Below, in pieces: positions 53,488 to 63,753 of a DNA stretch of 64,000 nucleotides. Position 1 is the stretch's first letter. Every line of letters starts with the position of its first letter. Source of the DNA: Olegusella massiliensis (GTDB lineage: Bacteria; Actinomycetota; Coriobacteriia; Coriobacteriales; Atopobiaceae). The stretch covers positions 186,001-250,000 of the forward strand of contig NZ_FLLS01000002.1 in NCBI RefSeq assembly GCF_900078545.1. The letters run 5' to 3'. A program made the translations under genes and the position numbers. The notes under the pieces were generated by a model, which saw only the letters and a program-made list of their open reading frames with translations, searched no databases and was not told the DNA's origin.

Positions 53488-54597
53488 CTAGTCCTCATAT
53501 GCAGGATTCAATAAATCATCGAGTTCTGAAACCTTCGGTATTGTCACATCTATTCCGACTTGTTGAGCTATAAGCGCTGATAACACCTGAAGTGGAATCA
53601 GATATTCAAGCGCGCAAATATCTTCGATATCACAAGAAGCTATCGGCAAGGACAGCAAATCCGTTTGCTGCTGGACAGAATGTATAACCACGATATGATC
53701 GCAATATTTTTGAATTCCTCGAGCGAGAATATCCATCCTATCTCGCTCTTCTCCAGGCTCTGCAGAAAGCAAGAAGACTACGTCATTTTTATGCACAGCC
53801 CTGAGCGGACCATGAAGGGTTTCTTCTAACTCAATTGCACAGGTTGGGCGCTCATGAGTTTCAATAAATTTAAGAGTTCCTTCCAGGCAGGTACCTAAAT
53901 TCGCCCCATACCCCACAAGATAATATGCAGGAGCACTCATAACAATTTCCTGATTCTGTGCGAACCAAGCAATAGTATTATCAATCGATTTTTGGATAGA
54001 ATCGGGCATATTGCAAAGAGCGTTTATTGATAGCTCATAATCGTTTTCTTTTAAATTCCCGAGGGCATATCCAGCCTCAACAAGACAGGTCATTACCAAA
54101 AATAAAGCCATGGTTTGGTGCTTTGTTGCGGCGACCGAGCGCTCGCCTAATCCCAGCTTGCTGAGAACAACATCACATTCGCGAGCCAAGACTCCTTTTG
54201 GATTTAGTGTCGTGCAAACAACAGGAATATGCTCACTTCGAGCACGACGCGCTGCATCAACTTGACCTTTTGAGTGACCCGTTTCTGCAGGGCAAATGAG
54301 CAGTATCTGCGAAGAATTTAAATCTCCCGTCGGATCAAAATTTTCGTGGTGGGCAAATACTGCCGCGGGAACAACGTCAACTGCCGCACGTAAGCATCGT
54401 TCGGTAAGAAACCTTAGAGTTTCCCCTGCGTAATATGGTGATCCATTCCCCACAAAGAGAACTCGCTTGAATTTGTGCTGCATACATAATTCTACAAATG
54501 GGGCTGTCCAATCTTTATGCGAACTCCAAAGCTCACGCAGAAGGAAAGGTTGTTCCTCTATCTCTTCAAGCATCGCGCTTTGTTTTTCAGCACTCAT
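53488..54597 (-). CDS. SIS-domain deglycase/isomerase-like protein
   Basis: This 369-residue double-SIS protein has VGNGSPYYAGETLRFL, CPAETGHSKGQ and the second-domain ELEETLHGPLRA segment with the conserved Glu and His. Together with the ROK gene eight bases downstream it forms a kinase-SIS pair. The Shine-Dalgarno AAAGGAA lies next to the T-run of the terminator at 54615-54640, so expression may depend on read-through. Confidence 0.86.
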   Translation of the reverse strand: MSAEKQSAMLEEIEEQPFLLRELWSSHKDWTAPFVELCMQHKFKRVLFVGNGSPYYAGETLRFLTERCLRAAVDVVPAAVFAHHENFDPTGDLNSSQILLICPAETGHSKGQVDAARRARSEHIPVVCTTLNPKGVLARECDVVLSKLGLGERSVAATKHQTMALFLVMTCLVEAGYALGNLKENDYELSINALCNMPDSIQKSIDNTIAWFAQNQEIVMSAPAYYLVGYGANLGTCLEGTLKFIETHERPTCAIELEETLHGPLRAVHKNDVVFLLSAEPGEERDRMDILARGIQKYCDHIVVIHSVQQQTDLLSLPIASCDIEDICALEYLIPLQVLSALIAQQVGIDVTIPKVSELDDLLNPAYED

Positions 54598-54609
54598 AGG
54601 GTTCCTTTC

Positions 54610-54640
54610 AAAAACCCCGCCTGTAAAACTCCAGACGGGG
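54610..54640 (-). terminator. Terminator or attenuator between the amidohydrolase and SIS genes
   Basis: The stem CCCCGCCTG/CAGACGGGG (54615-54623 with 54632-54640), with one mismatch, is followed by TTTTTG on the minus strand. The next start codon is only about 15 bases further, so there is no room for a separate promoter between them. Confidence 0.8.
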
Positions 54641-54670
54641 CATCTCTACACAATAAAGGCGAGCTTGTGC

Positions 54671-56203
54671 CTATAACGTTGAGTAAACTATGCGACCGTC
54701 AACCATAGTCAGACAGCACGAACAACTCCGAGCATCTTCTGGCTTAAGATCCAAAATATTCTTATCAAAGACCGCTATATCTGCTAGCTTTCCTTCTTCA
54801 AGCGTACCCGTAGAATCTTCTTGCTCCAGGTCATATGAGCTCCCCGCAGTCCATGCGTGCAACAACTCTGCAGAACTAATCATATTGTTTGGATTGAAGG
54901 GCTCTCCACCCTCTGGGAAGAAGCCTCCACACGCACTGTAGACTCCAACTCCTAGATCATCTTTAGTCATAGGAAGGTCAGTTCCACAGGAAACCGTTAT
55001 GCCAGCGTCTAGCATGGCTCGACGATTCCAATAATGAGTGCCTCTTTCAGCCCCTATCTTTGTTGATATCATCTCAAGCTTGCTTTTTCTATCTGCAATA
55101 GACTGAATAAGCGGATACACCTCTGCCACAATTCCAAGCTTTGCCATGCGCTCATAATCTTTTGGATCTGCGCACTCGAGGTCGGTCATAGCTTGGCGGA
55201 GAACAAGGTGGCCATTCTCATCACGAGAGCATTTTTCAAAGATATCTATTGCATGAGAAACTGCACCATCTCCCTGGGTATGTAGGGAGAAACGAAGACC
55301 AGCCGCATCGGCTTTCAGTACCTCGTCTTCATGATGCTTCCAATCAATATCAAGAGCGCAGCAAGTATCACTATCGAGATAAGGTTCTTTCATTTCTCCT
55401 TCGGTCTGACTAATTGAGCCATCCGTCATTTGGTTGAACCCAGAAAAAGAAATAAAGGGATCCTTCTCAAACTTATTTTTTAGAGCTACTCCATAGGAGA
55501 TATTTGCATCTTCTCCTACTGGCTGGCTCATCAGATTGACCCGAAGACTGAGCTCACCTGCATCCTCAAGCTTCTTTACCTCATCGATAAACCAGTAGTC
55601 GTCATATCCCATTTCTTTTGTAGAGGTGACGCCATATGAGTTCATCATCTTCTGGTAATCCCGATAAAGCGGGAGTGAAAGCTCAGTGTCCTCAATAACA
55701 GCTTTGAGAAGTAGATAGGCTTTTTCAGACCAGCATGCTGCAGGCGTAAATCCGAAGATTTTTTCTGCAGCCGTATTCATTACCATGGCTTCTGCGCCTT
55801 CAGAAACGAGCACTGCTGGAACATCGCCAAAAGCGTCATCCATCTTTTTTTCTTGAGAGACAGCAAGCGACATAGGCAAATCATGGCCAATAAAAAGATT
55901 GGGGCGAGGCTGTGCTTTAACGAGTTCAATAGCCTCATCTAGGCTTGTAACCTGAGAAAGGTCTGCGCCAGCATGCTGTAAAAGCCACCCATTAAAAAAG
56001 CAATGTACGTCCACGAGACCTGGTGTTATCAGCTTATCGCCCAGCTCGAGAACCTTGGTGGATGGTCCACAATGCTGAGATCCATTCCCTTCTCCTACCG
56101 CAATAATTTGGTTTCCCTCAACTGCAACAAAACCAGCAAAACAAGCATTCGATACAGAATCAAAAATTGCGGAAGATTTTAAGATATATGAAGCATTTGA
56201 CAA
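54671..56203 (-). CDS. YtcJ-like amidohydrolase (Amidohydro_3 family) with altered metal motif
   Basis: This is a protein of about 510 residues of the YtcJ-like amidohydrolase group. Supporting parts are ITPGLVDVHCFF, SLHTQGDGAVSHAI, SCGTDLPMT and the C-terminal GTLEEGKLADIAVFDKN. The usual HxH metal motif reads His-Cys-Phe, so one ligand is missing, while later ligands look intact. I prefer a TTG start at 56203 because AAGGAG abuts the ATG at 56212 with no spacer. It follows the PfkB gene. Cleavage of an amide in the conjugate is possible but unproved. Confidence 0.82.
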   Translation of the reverse strand: MSNASYILKSSAIFDSVSNACFAGFVAVEGNQIIAVGEGNGSQHCGPSTKVLELGDKLITPGLVDVHCFFNGWLLQHAGADLSQVTSLDEAIELVKAQPRPNLFIGHDLPMSLAVSQEKKMDDAFGDVPAVLVSEGAEAMVMNTAAEKIFGFTPAACWSEKAYLLLKAVIEDTELSLPLYRDYQKMMNSYGVTSTKEMGYDDYWFIDEVKKLEDAGELSLRVNLMSQPVGEDANISYGVALKNKFEKDPFISFSGFNQMTDGSISQTEGEMKEPYLDSDTCCALDIDWKHHEDEVLKADAAGLRFSLHTQGDGAVSHAIDIFEKCSRDENGHLVLRQAMTDLECADPKDYERMAKLGIVAEVYPLIQSIADRKSKLEMISTKIGAERGTHYWNRRAMLDAGITVSCGTDLPMTKDDLGVGVYSACGGFFPEGGEPFNPNNMISSAELLHAWTAGSSYDLEQEDSTGTLEEGKLADIAVFDKNILDLKPEDARSCSCCLTMVDGRIVYSTL

Positions 56204-56234
56204 GGAAATCATCTCCTTAAATAACTGCTACGAA

Positions 56235-57164
56235 TTAGTGTTCTTCAATAAATTGTTCAACTTCTTCAAGGAATCGATAAGCAGGAATTGTTCCGTCAAT
56301 GGTGACGCAAAGAGCCGAATAATAGCTTGCCCACTTGAGCGATTCTTCAAGACTCTTTCCCCAGTGCAAGCATGCTACAGTCGCTGCCATGAAACCGTCA
56401 CCAGCGCCTGCTGTATTTACGACCTTATCAACATGAATAGCGGGCACTTCATAAAACGCGTTATCGCTATCAATCGCACAAGATCCCTTGTCGCCAAGGG
56501 TGAGCACGACATTTGCAGCACCCATCTTTTCCTTTATTTTCACTACCAAATCGTGAGGATTAGAGTCACGGGACAGTCCAGTAAGCTGTTCGCCCTCAAC
56601 TTCATTCACGAAAAGATAATCAACATAAGGCAATGCCTCAAGTGCTTCATCTGGTAAGGGAGATGGATTCAAAGCTGTAATCATGCCTTTGTCATGAGCA
56701 TAGCGCAAACCAGAAAGTGCAACCTTATAAGGAACCTCAAAACCAGCTATAAAAAACCGTGCCCCTTGAAGATTATCAATAGCGTCAGTAACTTCTTTAA
56801 CGGTAAGGTAAGCGCTCGAGCTATCACCATCAATGATTGAATTTCTGCCATCGGGGCTTACGAGTATTAGCCCCGTTCCGGTAGCAATATTGGGATCCTT
56901 ATAAAGGTAAGTCGTATCTGCCCCAGCTTCGTGCATCCACTTTTCGCCTAGATCACCCCAGGGGTCACAACCTACTTTTCCGATATAAGCAGTAGGTACA
57001 CCGAGACGTCCCAGTGCAACCGTTACATTCGACCCTTTCCCTCCGTCTTCGGCTACATGCCAGCCTTTTACAGAAAGAGTTTCTCCCCATTTTGGCATAC
57101 GATCACAGTATGCATATTGGCCAACGCCATGGCTATTCAGTACTATTACATCATTTTTTTGCAT
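56235..57164 (-). CDS. PfkB/ribokinase-type sugar kinase
   Basis: This 309-residue kinase is a paralogue of the one at 44670. It has EDGGKGSNVTVALGRLGVPT, GKVGCDPWGDLG and the catalytic NTAGAGDGFMAATVA. The ATG at 57164 is preferred over 57173 because AAAAGG abuts the earlier one. The chosen start lies two bases after the stop of the NagB-like gene, so the two are co-translated. Confidence 0.9.
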   Translation of the reverse strand: MQKNDVIVLNSHGVGQYAYCDRMPKWGETLSVKGWHVAEDGGKGSNVTVALGRLGVPTAYIGKVGCDPWGDLGEKWMHEAGADTTYLYKDPNIATGTGLILVSPDGRNSIIDGDSSSAYLTVKEVTDAIDNLQGARFFIAGFEVPYKVALSGLRYAHDKGMITALNPSPLPDEALEALPYVDYLFVNEVEGEQLTGLSRDSNPHDLVVKIKEKMGAANVVLTLGDKGSCAIDSDNAFYEVPAIHVDKVVNTAGAGDGFMAATVACLHWGKSLEESLKWASYYSALCVTIDGTIPAYRFLEEVEQFIEEH

Positions 57165-57166
57165 CT

Positions 57167-58063
57167 TTACCATCCTTTTTGCTCATGAGACATAGGGTGA
57201 TCAATGGTGTATTCATCAGTAAAGAGCGTGATGTCAGGCACATACTGAGGAAGTATTGTTACCGGATATTCTGTTGTTGGTTCACTAAAGAGAAGAATAC
57301 GGCAAGCGGTCTTCTTCCAGTCACCCGTGGCAACCATATAAATAGCGCGTTTTGCTGAGCAGATAACGTGGAACCCAATGGTAACGCCTTTGGGAGGAAC
57401 GCGATCCAGGCATGTTCCAAATGAACGCTCCGCCATAGCAACCATCGTGTCTGAATTGATGTCAACTATTCTGGTTTTAGAGTTTGCATATTCATCAACG
57501 CTGATGTGCTGCCAATAATTCCTTGGCTCCTCATCAAATGCCACCAAACCCGTAGCACCAATACCAGCCCAAACTGTGTCTATTCCCCCAAGCTTGTCGC
57601 ACATTTCATCGGGATAATCTAAATCATTGATACGCGGCCAAATCCTGTGATCCTCCGCAGGACGCAAGTCCTCGTCAATACGATTGTAAAAGCACGCAAG
57701 CATGGTCCCTTCTAGGCTCTCATAGGTATCAGCAACTGGATAGGGACGGCATTCCCAGTCAAGAAATTCATCCATATGGAAAACCCAGAGATTCTTACAA
57801 TCAATACGCTCTTCATTGACGCGGCTAACAAACGTGTCATATTCATCGCAAGGACCCGCTGGAAGCACCCATTTTGTTGGAAGACCCTGAGCATTATGCT
57901 CTTTAACCTCGTCAGCCATCAGGTTGCCGATTTCCTGCATCATCTCTTTGCGATTTTTGCGTATAGCTAGCTTTGTTTTTAGATCATCGCGTTTAAGAAG
58001 ATCTTGCCAGGGGATTTCACACCAAGAAAAAATTTCATCTTTCGTAAGCCTATTTGTAAGCAT
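57167..58063 (-). CDS. NagB-like sugar-phosphate deaminase/isomerase family protein
   Basis: This 298-residue protein of the NagB/6-phosphogluconolactonase fold has WVLPAGPCDEY, the conserved FHMDEFLDW, GIGATGLVAFDEE and IGFHVICSAKRAIYMVATGDWK. Compared with true NagB (about 260 residues) it carries an N-terminal extension of about 35 residues, and the catalytic-loop region is divergent. Aminosugar-phosphate deamination or isomerisation is the likely role. GGAGAG precedes the ATG at 58063. Confidence 0.85.
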   Translation of the reverse strand: MLTNRLTKDEIFSWCEIPWQDLLKRDDLKTKLAIRKNRKEMMQEIGNLMADEVKEHNAQGLPTKWVLPAGPCDEYDTFVSRVNEERIDCKNLWVFHMDEFLDWECRPYPVADTYESLEGTMLACFYNRIDEDLRPAEDHRIWPRINDLDYPDEMCDKLGGIDTVWAGIGATGLVAFDEEPRNYWQHISVDEYANSKTRIVDINSDTMVAMAERSFGTCLDRVPPKGVTIGFHVICSAKRAIYMVATGDWKKTACRILLFSEPTTEYPVTILPQYVPDITLFTDEYTIDHPMSHEQKGW

Positions 58064-58084
58064 AAATTATCACTCTCCGCATAA

Positions 58085-58129
58085 CAAAAGCCACCCGATT
58101 TTGCAAATTGAGCAGGTCAATCGGGTGGC
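58085..58129 (-). terminator. Terminator after the FrlA-like permease gene
   Basis: A perfect 11-bp stem GCCACCCGATT/AATCGGGTGGC (58090-58100 with 58119-58129) is followed by TTTTG on the minus strand. It lies between the permease and the NagB-like gene, so downstream genes need read-through or their own promoter. Confidence 0.8.
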
Positions 58130-58177
58130 CATAAATTAACGCCTTCTTGTTCGGTCTACTACAAAACCCAACTATTA

Positions 58178-59994
<1,817 letters not shown>

Positions 59995-60774
59995 ATGGGT
60001 TGTCTCAGTGGAAGCTTTTATTCTCATTCTCTTCTCATTACGACAGAGGTCAATGTCATCGTTCCCGACAAATCTGAGGACTTTTGGACAGAAATAGATG
60101 ATGAGGTCAGGGTCTTATATCTCTTGCATGGGCTGGGATCCAATGCCGATGAATGGATGCGATTCTCTCAGATAGAAGCTTTCAGTAAGATATACAACTT
60201 GGCAGTTATCATGCCTAACGGCAATAGAAGTTTTTATCACAATCTCACAACAGGACCTCGCTATTTTGACTGGATAACGCACGAGCTTCCTAGTCTTATT
60301 GAGCAATGGTTTAATTTTCCTCGTGATAGAGAGCACACGTTCATTGCTGGAGAAAGTATGGGGGGCTATGGAGCCTTACAAGCCGCTTTCGCTCGTCCAG
60401 ACTACTTCTTTGCCTGCGCTGCCCTATCACCTGTTACAAGCCCTTCAGAGCTCTGCAAGTCCCAGCCAAACTTATGGTGGGGCAAGGAGGAACAAACCAC
60501 CATCTTTGGTCAGGAAGGCGCATCTCAAAAAGATGATGTCCTATTTGCTGCTCAAAAGTCAGTCGCTGAACACGGCGCTAAGAAGATGCCAAAGATTCTT
60601 CAAATGGTTGGTTCAAATGACCCACTCATACCTCAAGCGGCCCAACTTGATACGAAATTAAAAGAAATGGGACTTGAAACAAGCTTTGATTCCTGGGAGG
60701 GTCGGCACGATTTTATTTTTTGGAATGTGGCAATTGAAAAAGCCATCCGCTCTTTTTGCGGTCTGGCTTCTTAA
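59995..60774 (+). CDS. Alpha/beta-hydrolase esterase, S-formylglutathione-hydrolase/feruloyl-esterase type
   Basis: This 259-residue esterase has the oxyanion region YLLHGLGSNADEW, the nucleophile Ser121 in GESMGGYGA, an Asp in GSNDPLIP and the His in GRHDFIFW. No signal peptide is present, so it is cytoplasmic. The ATG at 59995 has GAAAGG upstream. It stands alone in the locus and may remove acyl groups from imported conjugates; this is inference. Confidence 0.88.
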   Translation: MGCLSGSFYSHSLLITTEVNVIVPDKSEDFWTEIDDEVRVLYLLHGLGSNADEWMRFSQIEAFSKIYNLAVIMPNGNRSFYHNLTTGPRYFDWITHELPSLIEQWFNFPRDREHTFIAGESMGGYGALQAAFARPDYFFACAALSPVTSPSELCKSQPNLWWGKEEQTTIFGQEGASQKDDVLFAAQKSVAEHGAKKMPKILQMVGSNDPLIPQAAQLDTKLKEMGLETSFDSWEGRHDFIFWNVAIEKAIRSFCGLAS

Positions 60775-60791
60775 AACCTGCTTTATAAACA

Positions 60792-60829
60792 GAAAAAGGA
60801 GCCACCACTTTAAAAGCAGTGGCTCCTTT
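60792..60829. terminator. Convergent terminator after the esterase and epimerase genes
   Basis: An 11-bp stem AAAGGAGCCAC/GTGGCTCCTTT (60795-60805 with 60819-60829) has A-rich and T-rich flanks and can serve both strands. Confidence 0.85.
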
Positions 60830-60848
60830 CATCCAAGTTCGACGTCGC

Positions 60849-61715
60849 TTAATCCTTCAAGCCAAGCTCATTGCGCAAATACTCGCAGGTTTTAGCATGT
60901 GCTGTATGCGGATCTTCCCAGTAGATTGAGTCATTTACTTCAAGGTCAATACCGTTTTCAAAGTCATGCTCCTCAAGTGTGGTAATAAATCCGGCAAGTT
61001 TTTCTTTACCATATTCTCCGCTACCGACAATTTCATGATGGCTATCCGAATAATGAATCCATTCAATCTTATCGTTGAAGGTATCAAAATACTGCTCGAG
61101 TGTCTCGCTCTGTACCTCCATGGCAGTCAGGTCAACACAGACCCTTAAATTAGGTGAGCCGACCTCGTTGAGCATGCGTTCCACGTCAGCTATGGTCGTA
61201 ACAAGATTTGACTCATAGGGCTGCAGCTGCTCAAGTGGAACAATGATATCTTCCTTTTCTGCTATATCCATAACTGTGCGAAGCCGCTCAACACAACGTT
61301 TAAATGACTCCTCGCGGGGGATATTGCGCAAGCCACAGCCGCTATTTACAAAAACGCGGGGACAGTTAAGCACATGTGCATCTTCGAAAGCCCACTTAAA
61401 ATATTCGATAGTTCTTTGGGTGATTGACTCATAGGGATCTGAGAAATTATAGGGATACCCCAGTGTCTCTGGTGTATAGATAGTCACCTTTTGATCTCGA
61501 GCCTCAAGCTCTGCACAAATCTTCTTGAGATGCTTTTCTGCCTCGCTGCTTGTCTGATAATCAAGACGACAGTAGAGAGGCTCAGCACCCCACAGGTCAA
61601 TACCATGAATACCGAGTTCATACATTGAATCCAGGAAATACTCAAGCGTGTAATGGACGTATGAGGTGCCCATTACCGATACATCTTTCATGCCGATAGT
61701 AGACAAGCGAAACAC
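60849..61715 (-). CDS. Sugar phosphate isomerase/epimerase, FrlC-like paralogue
   Basis: This 288-residue AP-endonuclease-2-type TIM barrel has HGIDLWGAEPLYCRLDY, IYTPETLGYPYNFSDP, VPLEQLQPYESNLV, VCVDLTAME, WIHYSDSHHE and GIDLEVND, which follow FrlC in order. A GTG at 61715 with GAAGGGAA upstream is used; an ATG at 61691 is the alternative. It lies downstream of an FrlB-like gene in the three-gene operon SDR-FrlB-epimerase. Confidence 0.86.
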   Translation of the reverse strand: MFRLSTIGMKDVSVMGTSYVHYTLEYFLDSMYELGIHGIDLWGAEPLYCRLDYQTSSEAEKHLKKICAELEARDQKVTIYTPETLGYPYNFSDPYESITQRTIEYFKWAFEDAHVLNCPRVFVNSGCGLRNIPREESFKRCVERLRTVMDIAEKEDIIVPLEQLQPYESNLVTTIADVERMLNEVGSPNLRVCVDLTAMEVQSETLEQYFDTFNDKIEWIHYSDSHHEIVGSGEYGKEKLAGFITTLEEHDFENGIDLEVNDSIYWEDPHTAHAKTCEYLRNELGLKD

Positions 61716-61759
61716 TTCCCTTCTCCAAGTAAAAAGTGAGCCTTAACAAGCAAGCATTA

Positions 61760-62755
61760 TTAATATTGCAGCTGACGATAGTAACGACGGATCTCCATTG
61801 GGTGACAATTCAAGCGCTCAATATGAATATCAATTCGGTTGGTAACCTGATGAGTAACCAAATGGCTCAAATAACCACGATATTTCTCTGAGATTCCCTC
61901 GAGCTCATAGTCTTTTGAATCAACGAAGGTGTAACGAGAGCAAACCTTTGGAAGGAACTTTGCAACGCGCTCAGAAAGGGGGCGCTCCGCATCCTCGCCC
62001 AAAAATACCGTCACATTTGTGTCACGGTCAACTATCTCAAACATGCCATGGAAGAACTCAGCGGCATGAATGGACTTCGTGCGAATCCAGTGCTGCTCTT
62101 CCCAGTAGCACATTGCATATGAATACGTTGAACCATACTGCTCACCTGCACCAACAAAATAATGTAGCTTGTCATCGTGATGCTCTTCGGCAAAACGCTG
62201 TGCAAATTCATCAGATGCCTTTGCAACAGAAACAAGATCTTCGGCGAGATGTGCGTCAAGCTGAGAATAATACTCATTATACTGAGGGAACTGTCCAACA
62301 TTCTTCATGAGGCGATCGGCGACCATAAAGAACTTGAGCTGCTCATTCTCGGGGTAGGTAATACAATAGCTAACCTGCTTTGCCAATGTTGAATCAGCAA
62401 CATCAATAAAACCAATACTTGTTGCTCCAATTTTGTTGAGCTTATCCATAACGGTAACCATCTCAGCTGTGTTACCAGAAACGGAAGAAATAACAATCAG
62501 GCTCTTATCAGTGATGCGCTTGTTGCCCAGCGTGTTATAGCGTGCAGCATTCTCGACAAGGATTGGCAGATCACTTAGCTCTTTAATGTGAGATTCTGTT
62601 TGAAGTGCAGAAGCATAGGTTCCACCAATACCCATATAGCAGATAAGGTCATAGCCTTTTTCGCAGACCTCGTCTACAACTTTTTCGACTTCACCGCGGA
62701 TTGCAAGAGCTCCTTTAACACTTTCGAGCTCATGTTGTTCATCGTACTTAAGCAT
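61760..62755 (-). CDS. frlB: FrlB-like SIS-domain deglycase
   Basis: This 331-residue SIS protein resembles, from memory, E. coli FrlB, which splits fructoselysine 6-phosphate into glucose 6-phosphate and lysine. Supporting parts are the SIS motif MGIGGTYASALQ, SSVSGNTAEMV, IHAAEFFHGMFEIV with the conserved Glu and His, and the terminal MEIRRYYRQLQY, which resembles the RRYYGGLVEY end of FrlB. Length is typical. GGAGG precedes the ATG. Of the four SIS proteins in the locus this is the best FrlB candidate. Confidence 0.84.
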   Translation of the reverse strand: MLKYDEQHELESVKGALAIRGEVEKVVDEVCEKGYDLICYMGIGGTYASALQTESHIKELSDLPILVENAARYNTLGNKRITDKSLIVISSVSGNTAEMVTVMDKLNKIGATSIGFIDVADSTLAKQVSYCITYPENEQLKFFMVADRLMKNVGQFPQYNEYYSQLDAHLAEDLVSVAKASDEFAQRFAEEHHDDKLHYFVGAGEQYGSTYSYAMCYWEEQHWIRTKSIHAAEFFHGMFEIVDRDTNVTVFLGEDAERPLSERVAKFLPKVCSRYTFVDSKDYELEGISEKYRGYLSHLVTHQVTNRIDIHIERLNCHPMEIRRYYRQLQY

Positions 62756-62812
62756 TCAAACCTCCAAATTGGAACAATATTTATATCTACCTATATGGTC
62801 GATATTTACTGC

Positions 62813-63586
62813 TTACTGCTTTCCTAGATATTTTCCGCCGTCTGCGTGAATGTCAGCACCATTGATAATGAATGCATCGTCAGAGGCTAGGAAAGCGAAG
62901 ATGCCTGCAAGCTCAGAAGGCTCCTCAGCACGACCGAGAGGCCCATAGTCAACCAAGTCAGACTCATTCTTATAGTCCATGTTGCCGAAATCATCAGCAG
63001 TTGAATCCATCATTGGGGTCTTTACCCATCCAGGAGAGACGCAATTGACGCGAATCTTATTGCCATTCTCATTGGCGAGACATTGAGTCAAATGAATGAC
63101 TGCAGCCTTGCTCATTGCATAGGGTGCCTCATATGCAAAGCATGCTGTTCCATCAACGGATGCGGTGTTAAGAATAACACCCTCTCCCTGCTCTTTCATG
63201 ATAGGAAGAACGTGATGGATCATGGCATAAGTTCCGAGAAGATTTACTTCAATTACTTTGCGAGCTTCAGCAACAGATTGATTCTCAACTGCACCAATAG
63301 TTCCACCGATACCTGCAATATTGCACAGAACGTCGATTTTTCCGAACTTATTCTTAATATCTGCAATTGCTGCAGCAACTGCTTCATCATCGGTAACGTT
63401 GACAGTATGGATGTAGTAACTTCCCTCGGGAAGTTGCAAATCTGCTGCGGACTTTTTGATAGCCTCCTCATTGAGGTCAAGCATCGCCACAGTAGCACCC
63501 TCATCTACAAAACGCTTTGTCGTTGCTTTGCCGATTCCGCTCGCGGCACCCGTCACGATTACGAACTTGCCTTTGATTCCGTTCAT
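62813..63586 (-). CDS. Short-chain dehydrogenase/reductase
   Basis: This 257-residue SDR oxidoreductase has the NAD(P) site VTGAASGIGKAT, an Asp after the second strand (MLDLNEE) that favours NAD, NIAGIGG, the catalytic Ser in NTASVDG and YAMSK with the catalytic Tyr and Lys. It probably oxidises a sugar or polyol hydroxyl. TAGGAGGAG precedes the ATG. It heads the operon with FrlB-like and FrlC-like genes and has a TTAATGGTATA motif about 50 bases upstream. Confidence 0.92.
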   Translation of the reverse strand: MNGIKGKFVIVTGAASGIGKATTKRFVDEGATVAMLDLNEEAIKKSAADLQLPEGSYYIHTVNVTDDEAVAAAIADIKNKFGKIDVLCNIAGIGGTIGAVENQSVAEARKVIEVNLLGTYAMIHHVLPIMKEQGEGVILNTASVDGTACFAYEAPYAMSKAAVIHLTQCLANENGNKIRVNCVSPGWVKTPMMDSTADDFGNMDYKNESDLVDYGPLGRAEEPSELAGIFAFLASDDAFIINGADIHADGGKYLGKQ

Positions 63587-63632
63587 GCTCTCCTCCTAGA
63601 CTCTAGACTTAAGTACAACTCGTCTAAAAACT

Positions 63633-63643
63633 TTAATGGTATA
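63633..63643 (+). promoter_or_regulatory. TTAATGGTATA motif upstream of the SDR operon
   Basis: This is a 10 of 11 match to TTATTGGTATA with the same CT before it. It lies 47-57 bases upstream of the SDR start but is oriented away from it. That favours an operator over a -10 box at this position. Confidence 0.5.
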
Positions 63644-63753
63644 GTTTACATACTTACTTATTTATTATATATAAAGCTTTAAATACGGAAATACAACTAG
63701 TAAAAAGCCGTAAGTATCATTTTTTCAGGGTGACAGGTATTTTGACTTAATTC

